Positions 1 through 39,507 of a stretch of DNA of 64,000 nt are shown here, piece by piece. This stretch comes from Chionoecetes opilio (taxonomy: Eukaryota > Arthropoda > Malacostraca > Decapoda > Majidae). The stretch is taken from the NCBI GenBank assembly GCA_016584305.1, contig JACEEZ010022558.1, positions 886,988 through 950,987 on the forward strand, written 5' to 3'. Position numbers and translations under genes: made by a program. Below the pieces are notes generated by a model that was not told the DNA's origin, ran no database searches, and saw nothing but the letters and a program-made list of their open reading frames with translations. How positions within the stretch are numbered: the first letter of the stretch is position 1; the number at the start of each line of letters is the position of its first letter.

Positions 1-90
1 CAATCAGCGACGTCCTTACATACTCGGGTAGGCATCGAGCAGCTCCCAAGAATCCAGCTTAAGTGAATAGACTATATAGGAGTAGCCGTG

Positions 91-106
91 CGTCTGTGTG
101 TGTGTG

Positions 107-152
<46 letters not shown>

Positions 153-176
153 TGTGTGTGTGTATGTGTGTGTGTT
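91..176. repeat. (GT)n microsatellite
   Basis: About 40 GT units with a few single-base interruptions. Small open frames on both strands here are poly-(CV)/(TH) artefacts. Confidence 0.95.
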
Positions 177-249
177 TTGGGTAGCCGAAACTGTAAATTC
201 AATTTTGATGTGAGTAGGCTCAAAAAATTGCAAATAAATCGTAGGTGGT

Positions 250-1960
250 AAGCGACTTAATCCCATGTCGATTGAATCATTTTGAAGGGGGGTTTTGGGC
301 TAAAAACACTTTAAGAGTATTAGATTACAGGAAAAACTCTGCGGTAATATTCTGCCGCATTCCACAAACTCAGTAGACTCATGGACGTTTGTGTGTGTGT
401 GTTGGAATCACACGGAACACAAAGGGTTGGAATCACACGGAACGTGGTATACCCCGAGGCACTTTGACCAGTGACCAACGACTGCAACAACACGATTGGA
501 GTTTGCAATCACATGTTGTCTAATATATTTATACTACTACAAACATCAATACATGGGTCCCAAGGGCCCACAAGCACTTGTCCTCAAGCTATAAAACTAT
601 CCCGCTAGCATAGAACTTTTACGAATTTGAATATAACCAAAATTTTAAGCTCTAATAAAGTTACAAAAACCACTCTAATTAACACACAAACAATTAAAAT
701 AAAATAATTTACAATCTGAAAAACCTCTACGGTATCACAAAACAATTAGCTTTAAGTGCTCAACTAATTATAGAAAACTCTCTTTACTTATACTGACACA
801 CCTTGACACAGCTGCCGATGGTCATTTTGCTGCGTAGGCCTACAGACAACCCTTCAGTGTTAATACAGGTGTTCTTATATATCTATGTATAGGCAAGTAC
901 CTTACTCTACCAGGCAGGTGCTGTCTCCTACGATGCTCTTCAATGTGTCTCTCTGTACCGTCACACGCCCCTGTCTCAGCCACACTGGACAGACACTGGG
1001 TAGCAAGGCCGAGAGTCTGTCCTGTTACTGGGTTAGATAATGGGCGTACCTGTGCGTACCATACCCCGTACACTTGTTCAAACACTTGTTGTTATCAAAG
1101 CTCAAAGGTCAGGAACATGTGGGCGACTAAAAAGCTGCTCAAGGCTACGTGAAGAGGCAGCTCCCTAACACCATGGACACTATAGTATACTTGCATATCA
1201 CAACTGTAAACACCTTTCTCTCATGTATATTTCTTACTCTCACGGGGCAAGTAAGTAAGTCAGTAAGTAAGTGGTAAACAAAAATAAGCGAGCTGGCATC
1301 TACAGACACAGATAGTATACTAATTAATCTCTCCTCAGTCCTCACAATGCCATACGGGGCTCGGGACATGTCAACGCACCCTTGTAGCTACTCTACAAGG
1401 ATTGCTTTCTTATAGGTAATAAGAAAGCATTCCTAGTAGATGCATAATTACTATAGGGATGACAGAAACACAACGCAATACATAGACCTTATACTGATGA
1501 TAGGTAAGATATGCGTGCGTGTGTGAGGGTGAAATGAATGCTGTAGGCTATCCAAATTTTAATGCTTGACTGGGCACCCGGGCATGACAACGAGCGACCT
1601 TGGGGAACGTTAGGGTTAATGATCCTGGGTATAGTGCTGGGATGGGCAGACAGGGGCGGTGGGAGGCAGGGAGGGCAGAGGGCATGGCAGGGAGGTGTAA
1701 GCTAGTGCCATGCCCCTAGTAATAGCCTCTGCCTTGAGGTATTAGCGTATGGTGTGTGCAGGTCGTGAGGTGGTGCAGGCTGCGTCCAGGGAGGCAAGGT
1801 AGTGAAGTGTGATCTGCCATAAAGTAATTAAGGTAGGTATTCTGTGTTGTGCATGTTTGTGTGTTGCTTGCTTGACAGGAAGATATATGAATGACAGTAA
1901 TGGTAGTAATAAATGTAATAGCGGAACAGTAATTATCATCATTATCATCAACAATTACTA
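250..1960. other. AT-rich stretch upstream of Sin1, no gene recognised
   Basis: No exon with family similarity or good splice context was found. Visible items are a short GT run near 390-402, a GTAA microsatellite at 1249-1272, and a hairpin at about 1397-1430 whose arms read AGGATTGCTTTCTTAT and its near-complement. Short open frames here look like chance. Confidence 0.5.
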
Positions 1961-1967
1961 CTATAAA

Positions 1968-2704
1968 GGCCCCCATCCACGGTGCGATGGGTCGTGAGAT
2001 CTGATCCGACAGACCTGATCCGATGGATATCCTACCACCCACTCAAGATCCGCGGACCGCACCTCAAAACCAGTTCCGTTGGTGATAGAAACGGTAGAGA
2101 GCTGTTCCCATGCAACGAGGAATTTTGTTTTTTATGGAATCTGATACCACAACTGAGGAGCGTGAACTTCATCCGCGCACTCAGCAAATTTCATAGAAGC
2201 AGATATTTCCGGAACACACTTCTCATATTTTTTATTTTTTTACTGTTTCAACATTAGCCTCACTGTCTCGCTACTTGAGTTTCTCTAACAATACTTCATA
2301 AGCTGCATTTCTTTTTATTTATCCATTTACTCTTTGCTTTTTACTCCCCATAAATATTCAGTTTCTATGTAATTGGATGAATTCTGTCTAAAAGTGTTTG
2401 TCTTCAAAGAAACAATTAAAATCTTGGTAATCCTCTCGCGACGCTCTCAGTGTTCAGACGCGAACATTCTCTCAGTTCAGACGCGAAACTGACGGTTGGC
2501 CTCACGATCAGCACACTCACGGTGCGATCCGCTCTGAACCGGATGAGTTGGTGGATCTAAAAACCAAACACTGCTTCGTCGCCATCCGACCAACTGTCAG
2601 TCGGTCGGACACACCACAATCACCCCATACACGATCCAATCTGGTCGGATCCAACCAGATCTGTCCGATGCTCTCAAGACCAGATCGCACCGTGGATGGG
2701 GGCC
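1968..2704. mobile_element. Non-autonomous TIR element (~740 bp)
   Basis: The element starts GGCCCCCATCCACGGTGCGAT and ends with the reverse complement, so it has perfect inverted ends of about 20 bp. The flanks read TATAA on the left and TTAATAA on the right. The interior carries more GATC/CGGATC-rich palindromic segments. No transposase frame is visible. The sequence left of the element (1900-1965) reappears diverged to its right (2715-2775). Confidence 0.75.
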
Positions 2705-2761
2705 TTAATAATTAACAATGAGAATAGATGTAATAGCTAAACAGCAATTATTATCATTATC

Positions 2762-2787
2762 ATCAACAATTACTACTACTACTACTG

Positions 2788-2820
<33 letters not shown>

Positions 2821-2836
2821 AGTCCACTACTATTAT

Positions 2837-2875
<39 letters not shown>

Positions 2876-2881
2876 TACTAT
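2762..2881. repeat. (CTA)n microsatellite
   Basis: Imperfect ACT/CTA triplets, broken by short unique segments. Confidence 0.95.
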
Positions 2882-3112
2882 ATAGGGCCTACTACTTTTT
2901 TTACTACTACATATAGGTACAGTACCTCCACCGCTTGTTTATTTGCGGATTCCATTAACTGGTTGCCAGTAGCCCCAACTCTGATCGCTACTGACTGTGG
3001 CATCCAATCATAGGCTACTACTACTTATCCACTACTTACTCTCCTCTCCGTCATCTACACTAATATGCCGCTCTCTACTACAGTGGCCTGGTAGTTCAGG
3101 CCATCTAAATCG

Positions 3113-3131
3113 ATGGTTATATACTATTATA

Positions 3132-3190
<59 letters not shown>

Positions 3191-3193
3191 ATT

Positions 3194-3244
<51 letters not shown>

Positions 3245-3403
3245 ATTCTACTACTACTACTACTACTACTACTACTTATTCTACTACTACTACTACTACA
3301 ACTAATTAATCTACTACTATGTACTGCTACTACTACTACCAAAGACATTCTCTACTACTGTTGTAGAATGTCTTTGCTACTACTACTACCACCAATACTA
3401 CTT

Positions 3404-3473
<70 letters not shown>

Positions 3474-3484
3474 CAATACTACTT

Positions 3485-3532
<48 letters not shown>

Positions 3533-3570
3533 TACTACCACCAATACTACTTCTACTACTACTACTACTT

Positions 3571-3658
<88 letters not shown>

Positions 3659-3687
3659 TACTACTACTACTACCACCAATACTACTT

Positions 3688-3735
<48 letters not shown>

Positions 3736-3776
3736 ATACTACTTCTACTACTACTACTACTACTACTACCGTTTCA
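3113..3776. repeat. Long interrupted (CTA)n microsatellite with internal hairpin
   Basis: About 660 bp of CTA triplets with regular TATT, CACCAAT and TTCTA interruptions. A hairpin at 3341-3376 (AAAGACATTCTCTAC with its complement) sits inside. Triplet periodicity leaves several frames open (poly-Tyr, poly-Leu, poly-Ser, poly-Val), none of which is a gene. Confidence 0.95.
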
Positions 3777-3794
3777 GATGACTTAAAATAATTA

Positions 3795-4275
3795 GGAGGG
3801 GGTATAGGTGACTCATGGGGTTGAGGGTGACTCATGGTATAGGTGACTCATGGGGGTGACGGTGAATCATATGGTATAGGTGACTCATGGGGGTGACGTG
3901 ACTCGATCATGGTATAGGTGACTCATGTGGGTGTAGGTGACTCATGGTATAGGTGACTCATGGGGGTGTACCTGACTCATGGGGGTGTACCTGACTCATG
4001 GGGGTGTAGTGACTCATGGGGTGTACCTGACTATGGGGGTGTACCTGACTCATGGGGGTGTAGGTGACTCATGGGGTGTAGTGACTCATGGGGTGTAGTG
4101 ACTCATGGGGGTGTAGGTGACTCATAGGGGTGTAGGTGACTCATGGGGGTGTACCTGACTCATGGGGGTGTACCTGACTCATGGGGGTGTACATGACTCA
4201 TGGGGGTGTACCTGACTCATGGGGGTGTAGGTGACTCATGGGGGTGTAGGTGACTCACAGCGATATAAGTGACTC
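3795..4275. repeat. Minisatellite, ~19-20 bp unit
   Basis: About 25 imperfect copies of a unit close to GGTGTAGGTGACTCATGGG. A variant block has ACCTGACTCA in place of AGGTGACTCA. The array ends about 290 bp upstream of the probable Sin1 5' end. Confidence 0.9.
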
Positions 4276-4559
4276 ATAGGGATGTAAGTGACTCCATAAA
4301 AACATCGTCAAAAATCCAAAAACCTGAAAAATTAGACTTAGAATAATAATACACACAAATTATAATATTTTCTTACACAAACGTTCACTACAAAAATCAT
4401 ATGTTGCATTTACTTTGGAACGTATGATCTGTCAATGCCAAATACGACTATAACCATCCCTAAAGGCTGTATAGGAGCATATATAGGTATCAAATAGACT
4501 TATCTTTATTCTGAGTGGTATAAAATCATGAGAAATAGGTCTAAATAGGGATAAAAAGG

Positions 4560-4640
4560 CAGTTTAGTCCAGACGATCCAAAGTGATAGCAGTGTTGTGG
4601 CGGCGGCCGTGGTGGCCCGGCAAGGCTACTCGGGACGGCA
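4560..4640 (+). promoter_or_regulatory. Probable Sin1 5' UTR / proximal promoter
   Basis: A short CpG-rich island in otherwise AT-rich DNA, directly before the Sin1 ATG. The start context is GGCAATGG, with G at -3 and +4, which is favourable. No TATA box is obvious. The transcription start is inferred only from the change in composition. Confidence 0.45.
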
Positions 4641-31937
<27,297 letters not shown>

Positions 31938-32700
31938 GTCGTCGCTTGATCCTACGTACTTTTTACAACGACTTTGGGTGACGGACGGAAGGGCGATTGA
32001 TGTGTTGATGAAAGGAAGGAGCGAAATTGATGTGTTTTGATGTGGTAACGAAAGGAGCGCGATGTGTTTTGATGTGGATGAAAGGGAGGAGCGAAATTGA
32101 AGTGTTTTGATGTGGTAACGAAAGGAGCGCGATGTGTTTTGATGTGGTGATGAAAGGAAGAAAGCACGATTGATGTGGTGGCATAAGAACATAAGAAAAT
32201 AAGGAAGCTACAAGAGGCCGCGAGACCTACACGCGAGACCTACACGGAGGGAGGGGATGCGTTTTGATGTGGTAACGAAAGGAAGGAAGTGCGATGGATG
32301 TGTTTTGATGTGGTAAAATTCGTCGCAAAGGTGGGTGATGTTTCAGTATTTTCCTTTGCTTGTGGTCCTTGGCAGAGACACACAAGACGTAAACTCCAAG
32401 ATGCCTTTGCGTACGTAGAAAATGATGGATGACATTTTATACTTAATGCAAGGAATTTAAAGGGTTGGTCAAGATTCCAACGACATGTAGTTCTCTTTTT
32501 TTTTAGAGCAAACACTACATTTCCTATATGAATGTGCGTATGTATTTTTCAGAGTGTAGTTGGTTGAGTAAGGCGTTTGTATTTAATGAAAGCTAGTTAG
32601 TTAGTGACCTTCTCTGACTTGAAGATGGTCCTTCGGAGTATTTGTATTTGATATTTAATTCACGAGGTACTTAATAATTTAACATTAAGAATAAACTAGT
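31938..32700 (+). other. Probable Sin1 3' UTR with minisatellite
   Basis: Degenerate repeats of GTGTTTTGATGTGGTAACG and GAAAGGAGCGCGAT fill 31990-32320. An AATAAA polyadenylation hexamer lies at 32690-32695. The 3' end is inferred only from this. Confidence 0.5.
32185..32248 (-). mobile_element. LINE tail fragment inside the 3' UTR repeats
   Basis: CATAAGAACATAAGAAAATAAGG to GAGACCTACACG, the complement of the LINE 3' end; the GAGACCTACACG part is doubled. Confidence 0.78.
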
Positions 32701-33264
32701 CCAGAGCCTCATATGTTCGGGGTGCAGTCAGTTCGTACGCAAGTCGTTTCGTGCACTATTAGATTCGTACACCAAAAAGTCGTTTCGTAGTCTATATGAA
32801 ACCATAGTCGTAACGTTTCGTACACTCAGCTCAGAGTTGAACTTGACTACTAGAGTTACGATTCGACACCAGGTATGTACGAAAAAACTCAAAATCAGTG
32901 TACGAAGCGACTAACAAGACCTGGGTACGAAACAACTTGTGTACGAAACTCCCTGTCACGCTATGTTCTTCCTGAGTCATGCCGTAGACGTTACAAGCTC
33001 AGTGTTGTGGCTTCTGAGAGCTTCCAACGCTGTGAACCTCGGAAAGGCGGAATGTTTTGCCGAAATGACAATACGATGCTGAACGTTTTGCCGAAATGAC
33101 TACGATGCGGAACGTTTTGCCGAAATGACAGTACAGTACAAGGCTGAAATGATATTGACGGGACATCCAGGGAGCTTTACTGTAAACACTTGAGCCTGTT
33201 GTTATGAGTTCTTAACGACGTATTGTTTGATATTGCGTCCCATTTGCATTGTGAAGTAGCAGTG
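32701..33264. other. Intergenic segment rich in TTCGTAC / CGTTTCGT motifs
   Basis: Repeated CGTTTCGTAC-type words at 32730-32830 and 32875-32950, in both orientations, suggest a decayed inverted-repeat element. A short tandem GTTTTGCCGAAATGAC lies at 33054-33130. No gene recognised. Confidence 0.45.
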
Positions 33265-33478
33265 TTAACCCCTTCACGCCCAGATCATTCCTTGGCTATA
33301 TAAAATAATCTGTCGTCGAGCCATAAAATTACAAAAAGTAACTGAATAAACCAAAATAGTTAGTCGACAAGGATACTAAACAGGTCATATCTATAAAATA
33401 TTGCTTATAGTCACTCAAAAATCGTGTCACGGTACCCGAATTAATATGGAAATTACGTTCTGGGCCTCGAGGGGTTAG
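33265..33478. mobile_element. TTAA-type MITE
   Basis: Left TTAA; right side TTAG (one substitution). Confidence 0.85.
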
Positions 33479-33547
33479 GTAGATGAGGCTATTTTAGTGC
33501 CATTGCTGATGTGTGGGTGGCTTGGGAGTGTGCATTGTTTTGCTGCC

Positions 33548-34278
33548 TGTCCGCTGATTGGCTCAGAATAGCGTCGCACTCGTAAAGAAACTGCCCAAGT
33601 ACGTCATTTTTTCGACTTCGGGAAATAAAAAAAGAACTTCGTCATTTTCTTCCCCAACAAATCAACAAATACACATTCTTCCTCTGATCTAACCTACTGC
33701 TATAACGTTCCATTCCTCTCCCCTTCCCTCACCGTTTCACTCTTTCTCTGTGACCCCTGACCCTTCATTATGCTTTGCCATAGTGCCATATGACCTCCGA
33801 TGTCCGGCACATTTTCCCTTTTTAGCGTTAAATCAATCAATCAATCCTCATTTTCTTGAGTTTTATGTCAACGCATTGTTTATCCTTTGGTATTGTAGAG
33901 CACTCACACCCTACACATGACATTGGCGACTATACCAATAGATGCGCCACAGGACGAAGAATTGAATGACAGTACCTTCCCGAGTTTCGCGCTTGCTTTC
34001 TTCACAAGGCACAGCGCTAAACTCGAGGATCGCGAAACTCGGGTATTGAAAACACGGTCAAAATGCTTATTTAGTCCGGTGCGAGGCGGAGTACCCTACT
34101 TTACGACTTATAAGACTCACGTTGTCACCCAAAAAATACCCTGAAAAATACTAAGGTGTTCCAGACGAATGTTTTAGACAGTGTGATGTTTGAATTACTG
34201 TAGGCAAAATCCAGAAATTGCCGAAAAATTACTTAGGCAGTTTCTTTACGAGTGTGACGGTATTCGCAATGACAGTCG
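33548..34278. mobile_element. TIR element (~730 bp)
   Basis: GCACTCGTAAAGAAACTGCC at about 33567 has its complement GGCAGTTTCTTTACGAGTG at about 34235. Outer arms (AGAATAGCGTC / GGTATTCGCAATG) are also partly complementary. A 75-codon frame inside has no recognised domain. Confidence 0.65.
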
Positions 34279-34614
34279 CGTGTTGTTGTCCGTAGACGCT
34301 GAGGTGTGAGTGTTGGTCCTGCCGGTAGTAAGGTGCGTTTTACCTTTTTGTGGTTTGTACTGAAGAAATAAGTTATGTTTCTATGTTTCCTACCTGCCTG
34401 AATATTAAGGTAAAGTATTTAAGCTTGTCCAATACTACAGTGTGTGGTGGAGTGTTAGGAATACTTTGGAGGCGAGGCTTTGAATGTTACACTGGCTGCC
34501 CGGGAGGTAATAATAAATGATTTCTCTCCTAATTAATACTGGGAATAATCTCTCAAGTTATTGGATGAAACTGATAGAAAATATACATCCTAAAGTTATA
34601 GAATATTATATATA

Positions 34615-34971
34615 CAGGTTGAAGTTCCCAAACTCGGCAACCTCGGGACCAGCGCCGAGCCGAGTAATGGAATTTTCCGACTTTTAGAACGTAGATATGT
34701 TAAGGGGAAAAAATGGTTTGGGAGCCATAATACCAATAACAGACCTGTAGAAGTACACAAAATAACAGTGTACACAACTCTACAGTCACAACACCACTGA
34801 ACAATAACAACAAACAAATCGGCGGGAGAAACCAAGCGGCCTAGTGTGGTGGCACCCAGCGGCCGACCCGGCAACTACGCGCCGGTTTTGGGTGTTCTGC
34901 CGTGTTTTGGAAAATCCGGAACCATAGCCGAGTTGTGTTGCCGAGTTTGGATGCGAGTTGGACTCAACCTG
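34615..34971. mobile_element. pogo/Tigger-like MITE, family B copy
   Basis: TA-flanked; the right end has decayed to GGACTCAACCTG. Confidence 0.85.
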
Positions 34972-34977
34972 TATAAA

Positions 34978-35140
34978 ATTGTCTTTTGTCAGCCATGAAT
35001 ACGAAACTAACTTAATTACAATAATAGGGAAAAGGATATAAACAGTCTATCTATAAAATATTGCTTATAGTCACTAAAATTGATCGTCGAATGGTACCCA
35101 AATTACAATGGAAATTACGTTCTGGGCCTCAAAGGGTTAA
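34978..35140. mobile_element. TTAA MITE, left end lost
   Basis: Begins inside the family consensus (AATTGTCTTTTGTCAGCC) immediately after the family B MITE and ends TCAAAGGGTTAA. Confidence 0.75.
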
Positions 35141-35245
35141 ATTACAGTTATAGAATTTAATATCTACTACAAAGTTGGGAAATGTTTAGCTTGACGTTGA
35201 TACAGTACTTAAACAGAAGAATTGAATGGCTTATGTATGAGACTA

Positions 35246-35603
35246 CAGGTTGAAGTTCCCAAACTCGGCATCCCAAGACTCGGCAACACCCAAAACTCGG
35301 CTATGGTTTCGGATTTTCCAAAACACGGCAGAACACCCAAAACCCGGCGCGTAGTTGCCGGGTCGGCCGCTAGGTGCCACCACACTAGGCCGCTTGGTTT
35401 CTCCCGCCGATTTGTTTGTTGTTATTGTTCAGTGGTGTTGTGACTGTAGAGTTGTGTACACTGTTATTGTGTGTACTTCTATTTTTTTCATGTGATTTTC
35501 ATGCTTTTTTCCCCTTAATATATCTACGTTCTAAAAGTCGGAAAATTCCATGACTCGGCTCGGCGCTGGTCCCGAGGTTGCCGAGTTTGGGAACTTCAAC
35601 CTG
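35246..35603. mobile_element. pogo/Tigger-like MITE, family B copy (inverted)
   Basis: Opposite orientation to the copy at 34615-34971, 275 bp apart. TA on both sides. Confidence 0.87.
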
Positions 35604-35668
35604 TACTGTAAAAAAAATAATGTGGGATTTAACCAAGTTTTCATGTGGAAAGCTCAATGAAATCAGTA

Positions 35669-35971
35669 CAGTGATACCATGGAACTCAAAATCGGAAACT
35701 TGGAACTCATCTCGAAAAACTTGGTATGCGAACTTTTTTTTGCAGAATATTTCGCTCCAAAATTTGAACGTTTTCTTGGAATTCGAACAAACGCCAAACA
35801 TATGTGTGGCGTAATTTGTATATCAATTTTTTAAAGTTATTATTTTCACATCAGGGTTGCCATTTGTCTTTTTCCATTACCAAATTAGGGTAAATTCGTT
35901 ACTAGAAAATTTGCTTCGGAATTTGAACCGACTCCTGGAATGACTTATGTTTGAGTTCCAAGCTATCACTG
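35669..35971. mobile_element. pogo/Tigger-like MITE, CAGTGAT ends
   Basis: TA-flanked. CAGTGATACCATGGAACTC on the left with GAGTTCCAAGCTATCACTG on the right. Interior motifs (GGAACTCAAAATCGGA) resemble Tigger ends. Confidence 0.78.
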
Positions 35972-35974
35972 TAT

Positions 35975-36570
35975 TCCTAGTAGCCCAGACACTGTGTAAG
36001 AGTAACTTGAAGATACTGAACTTATAAGTTCAAAGAATCATGTGAGCAGAATCATATTACTGATGGAATAAACTCAGCTTGGTCAGTGACGGGGACAAAA
36101 ATATGTAAGGGTTTTGATATTGAAACTTTGTGGCTGTTTGTCAACTCAGTACTTATTTCATAGCTTTACAACGGCCTATACTTAATGTAGGAGTGATCAG
36201 AGTGAGTTGTAACTGTGCCACATGGAACTGTTCTCATCTTGAACGACATGCCCACTGATGGAAAGAAAATTAAATGATCTATGAAAATACAAACTAATAA
36301 TTTCATGAATGGCAATTATTCTTCTCAAACTGGACCTTTGAGACATACTATACGTCTGGGCATCATGTTGGGTTTATAATACATAGTTTGAGAGAAAGAG
36401 AAAGGGAAAAATGTAATCTAGAGAAAATATCATGAAATTTCAACTCTGAATTCTTATAAAAAAAACTTGCAATACATAATCTTTGATGTGAAAACTTGAG
36501 CAATCACATCAGTATCAGGTTGTGGGGTGGACTTAGAGCTCTTCAGAAGTGTGTCTGTTGAGTGGCCGAG
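35975..36570. other. Intergenic AT-rich DNA
   Basis: No exon, repeat family or inverted repeat recognised. Confidence 0.5.
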
Positions 36571-36574
36571 TGGC

Positions 36575-36765
36575 ATGTGTGTGTGTGTGTGCCTAGCAGG
36601 TCGCATGTGTGAGTGTGTGCCTAGCAGGTCGCATGTGTGAGTGTGCCGAGCCTAGAGGGAGGGTGTGTATGTCTGCCGAGCCTAGAGGGAGTGTGTGTAT
36701 GTCTGCCGAGCTTGGAGCGAGTAGGTCTGTTGAGTGGGCGGGTGTGAGTATGTGCGAGTGTCTGG
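36575..36765. repeat. Short degenerate GTGTGTG / CCGAGCCTAGAGGGAG repeats
   Basis: Two GCCTAGCAGGTCGCATGTG copies followed by three GTATGTCTGCCGAGC(C/T)T copies. Confidence 0.75.
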
Positions 36766-36942
36766 CAAGTCTGGAGGGAGTGAGGCCGGTATCAGGGGTC
36801 GGATGTCTCGGTGGACTCGGCTGACTGTCCAGGGATGGGTGAGGAATACGCTACTGTATTTAAAAGACTTTTCTGAGTTGAAAATAAACTTTTATTGTAT
36901 AAAGACAATTATATCTGTCCTATATATGTGGCCAACAAGGCA

Positions 36943-37857
36943 ACCTATGGATCACTGTTTACATATGGATCACTGTTTACATATGGATCACTGTTTACAT
37001 ATGGATCACTGTTTACATATGGATCACTGTTTACATATGGATCACTGTTTACATATGGATCACTGTTTACATATGGATCACTGTTTACATATAGATCACT
37101 GTTTACATATGGATCACTGTTTACATATGGATCACTGTTTACATATGGATCACTCTTTACATATGGATCACTCTTTACATATGGATCACTCTTTACATAT
37201 GGATCACTGTTTACATATGGATCACTGTTTACATATGGATCACTGTTTACATATGGATCACTGTTTACATATGGATCACTGTTTGCATATGGATCACTGT
37301 TTACATATGGATCACTGTTTACATATGGATCACTGTTTACATATGGATCACTGTTTACATATGGATCACTGTTTACATATGGATCACTGTTTACATATGG
37401 ATCACTGTTTACATATGGATCACTGTTTGCATATGGATCACTGTTTACATATGGATCACTGTTTACATATGGATCACTGTTTACTTATAGATCACTGTTT
37501 ACATATGGATCACTGTTTACATATGGATCACTGTTTACATATGGATCACTGTTTACATATGGATCACTGTTTACATATGGATCACTGTTTACATATGGAT
37601 CACTGTTTACATATAGATCACTGTTTACATATGGATCACTGTTTGCATATGGATCATTGTTTGCATATGGATCACTGTTTACATATGGATCACTGTTTAC
37701 ATATGGATCACTGTTTACATATGGATCACTGTTTACATATGGATCACTTTTTACATATGGATCACTTTTTACATGGATCACTGTTTACATATGGATCACT
37801 GTTTACATATGGATCACTGTTTACATATGGATCACTGTTTACATATGGATCACTGTC
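36943..37857. repeat. 18-bp satellite, ~50 copies
   Basis: Unit ATGGATCACTGTTTACAT, very homogeneous, with single-base variants (CTCTTT, TTTGCA, ATAGAT) mostly in scattered units. The 18-bp length keeps several frames open (DHCLHM..., GSLFTY...). It runs directly into the foldback element at 37860. Confidence 0.96.
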
Positions 37858-37859
37858 TG

Positions 37860-38103
37860 ACGCGCATATTTCAGAAAGTCGATAAGCGCCACATACAAAA
37901 ATCTGAGGAAATGGCTGCAATGTTTTTCTACTGTATGTTTAAAATGTCATATCTTGTAAGGGGAGCGTCACACGAATATTTCCGGAAATATTCGTGTGAC
38001 GCTCCCTTTACAAGATATGACATTTTGAACATAGAAAAACTTTGAAGCCATTTTCTCAGATTTTGTTTTGTGGCGGCTATTGACTTTCTGAAATAAACGC
38101 CTC
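37860..38103. mobile_element. Foldback MITE, family F copy 2
   Basis: TTTCAGAAAGTCGATAAGCG with its complement. The central palindrome (GGAGCGTCACACGAATATTTCC and complement) differs from copy 1 at 13085, while the outer arms and AAAATGTCATATCTTG are shared. Confidence 0.88.
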
Positions 38104-38195
38104 ATTTGTTCTCTGTGCCAGTGTGTTACTACAAATCATTGTTTATGAGTTGAAACATTCTTTACATTTCTTCACAAATCATCATCGTCATCTTT

Positions 38196-38260
38196 ATTTA
38201 ACGTCAGATTTTCTCACGGTCTTATGAGGTTAGACGGTGGACGATAATCGATATATTTCT
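38196..38260 (-). mobile_element. SINE 3' fragment
   Basis: AACGTCAGATTTTCTC and TTATGAGGTTAGACGGT match the 3' end of the SINE at 29045-29465. Confidence 0.6.
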
Positions 38261-38673
38261 TCACCGACATATTTGTAAAACCTTCCTTATTGCAAAAGTA
38301 TTCAAGTATTTATTATAATTCAATAGTATTTATAGTATTCATTCTATAGATAGTTCCTTATTGCAATTGTATACAAAGCAGCGTGTCAATATCCACTGTG
38401 TCGTCCATCAACACCCCAGCAAACACACTCCGCCTATGCTTCATAAAAAGGTCTGTAACAAACTAGTACATTTTAATTATATTAGTATGTGATCGCATAT
38501 GTGAATTGAATGAAATATTTACCAGCATACCATGAATACCCATGTAGTACCTAGGCTTATCATGTAATGCTCTCTCATAGTAGTGGGTAATATCAGTCTC
38601 AAAAAAGGTCACGATTGAACTTATTATATTTTCAAAAGTACTCGAATTGTAATTGACGAATATAACATTTGAT

Positions 38674-38885
38674 TCACCCCCTTCACGCCCAGATCTTTCC
38701 TTTGCTATATGAAATCGTCCATTATTAGCCATAAAACTACGCAAAAGTAACTCAATAAACCAAATTAGCTAATGGACAAGGATATTAAACAGGTCATATC
38801 TATAGTAATATCGCTTACGTTCATTAAAATCATCGAATGGTGGTTACATTACAATGGAAATTACGTTCTGGGCCTCAAGGGGTCA
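38674..38885. mobile_element. TTAA-type MITE, diverged
   Basis: CCCCCTTCACGCCCAGATC to GGGCCTCAAGGGGTCAA; both TTAA sites are mutated. Confidence 0.8.
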
Positions 38886-38959
38886 AGGCGTTAAGTTCAG
38901 CACAGTACAGGTGTAGCAAGTGTTTGTTGTATTACTTAATCTAATCATTCCTTGTTCCT

Positions 38960-39500
38960 CCTCCTCTTGGGTCCACACATTGGTATGCGGGTGAATATAT
39001 TTTACCCCAGGGCCTTGGACGTCCCTGCCATGCATAGTCTCCGGTCACCCCTGGACAAGGTGTAAGCCTGGTCAGTCCCCCGGGCCAGGGATACGGTGAA
39101 GCAGCAGTGGTGGGTTGGACTACAGGCGGAGGATCTCCATAGTGACTGGAGTTCCTGGGTCCTAGTAAGCTGGACAGTGCCTTAGCTAGCTGGGCCTGTG
39201 TGTAGAGGAGTGTGGCGACTTCTACGCTATGAATCCTAATGTCTCCTGCACTATATGTGGCCCTGCACAGATCATAAGCACATAAGATACATGAGAAAAT
39301 AAGGAAGCTACAAGAGGCTGTGAGACCTACACGAGGTAGTTCCTGTTAACATCATGGTGATCCTTCATGGTGGGGATGCACAGGTATGCCCATTCCTTCA
39401 CCCTCAAGAGCACTGGCATGTTTGCTGTCAGGCGCCGCGGTGATGTGTGGAGGGCTGCCGGCGGTACACAGGAGGGACGCTGATTCATGGCATGCTGTGA
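38960..39500. other. GC-rich intergenic segment, unassigned
   Basis: Unlike its AT-rich surroundings, 38995-39260 and 39370-39500 are GC-rich (CCCAGGGCCTTGGACG, GGCGCCGCGGTGATG), but no frame shows recognisable protein and no good splice pair was found. It could be a decayed SINE or a non-coding exon. Confidence 0.3.
39278..39350 (-). mobile_element. LINE tail fragment
   Basis: ATGAGAAAATAAGGAAGCTAC to GGTAGTTCCTGTTAAC. Confidence 0.75.
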
Positions 39501-39507
39501 GGTGAGT

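Noticed and set aside
33917..34144. 75-codon frame (MTLATIPIDAP...) as a gene
   Set aside because: It lies inside a TIR element and ends in the same terminal sequence seen near 25507; no domain recognised.
36943..37857. CRISPR-like array
   Set aside because: Units are contiguous with no unique spacers, and the setting is eukaryotic.
36734..37885. Open frames of 320-383 codons (HMDHCL / YGSLFT repeats)
   Set aside because: Produced by an 18-bp satellite; no non-repetitive domain, signal peptide or conserved flank.
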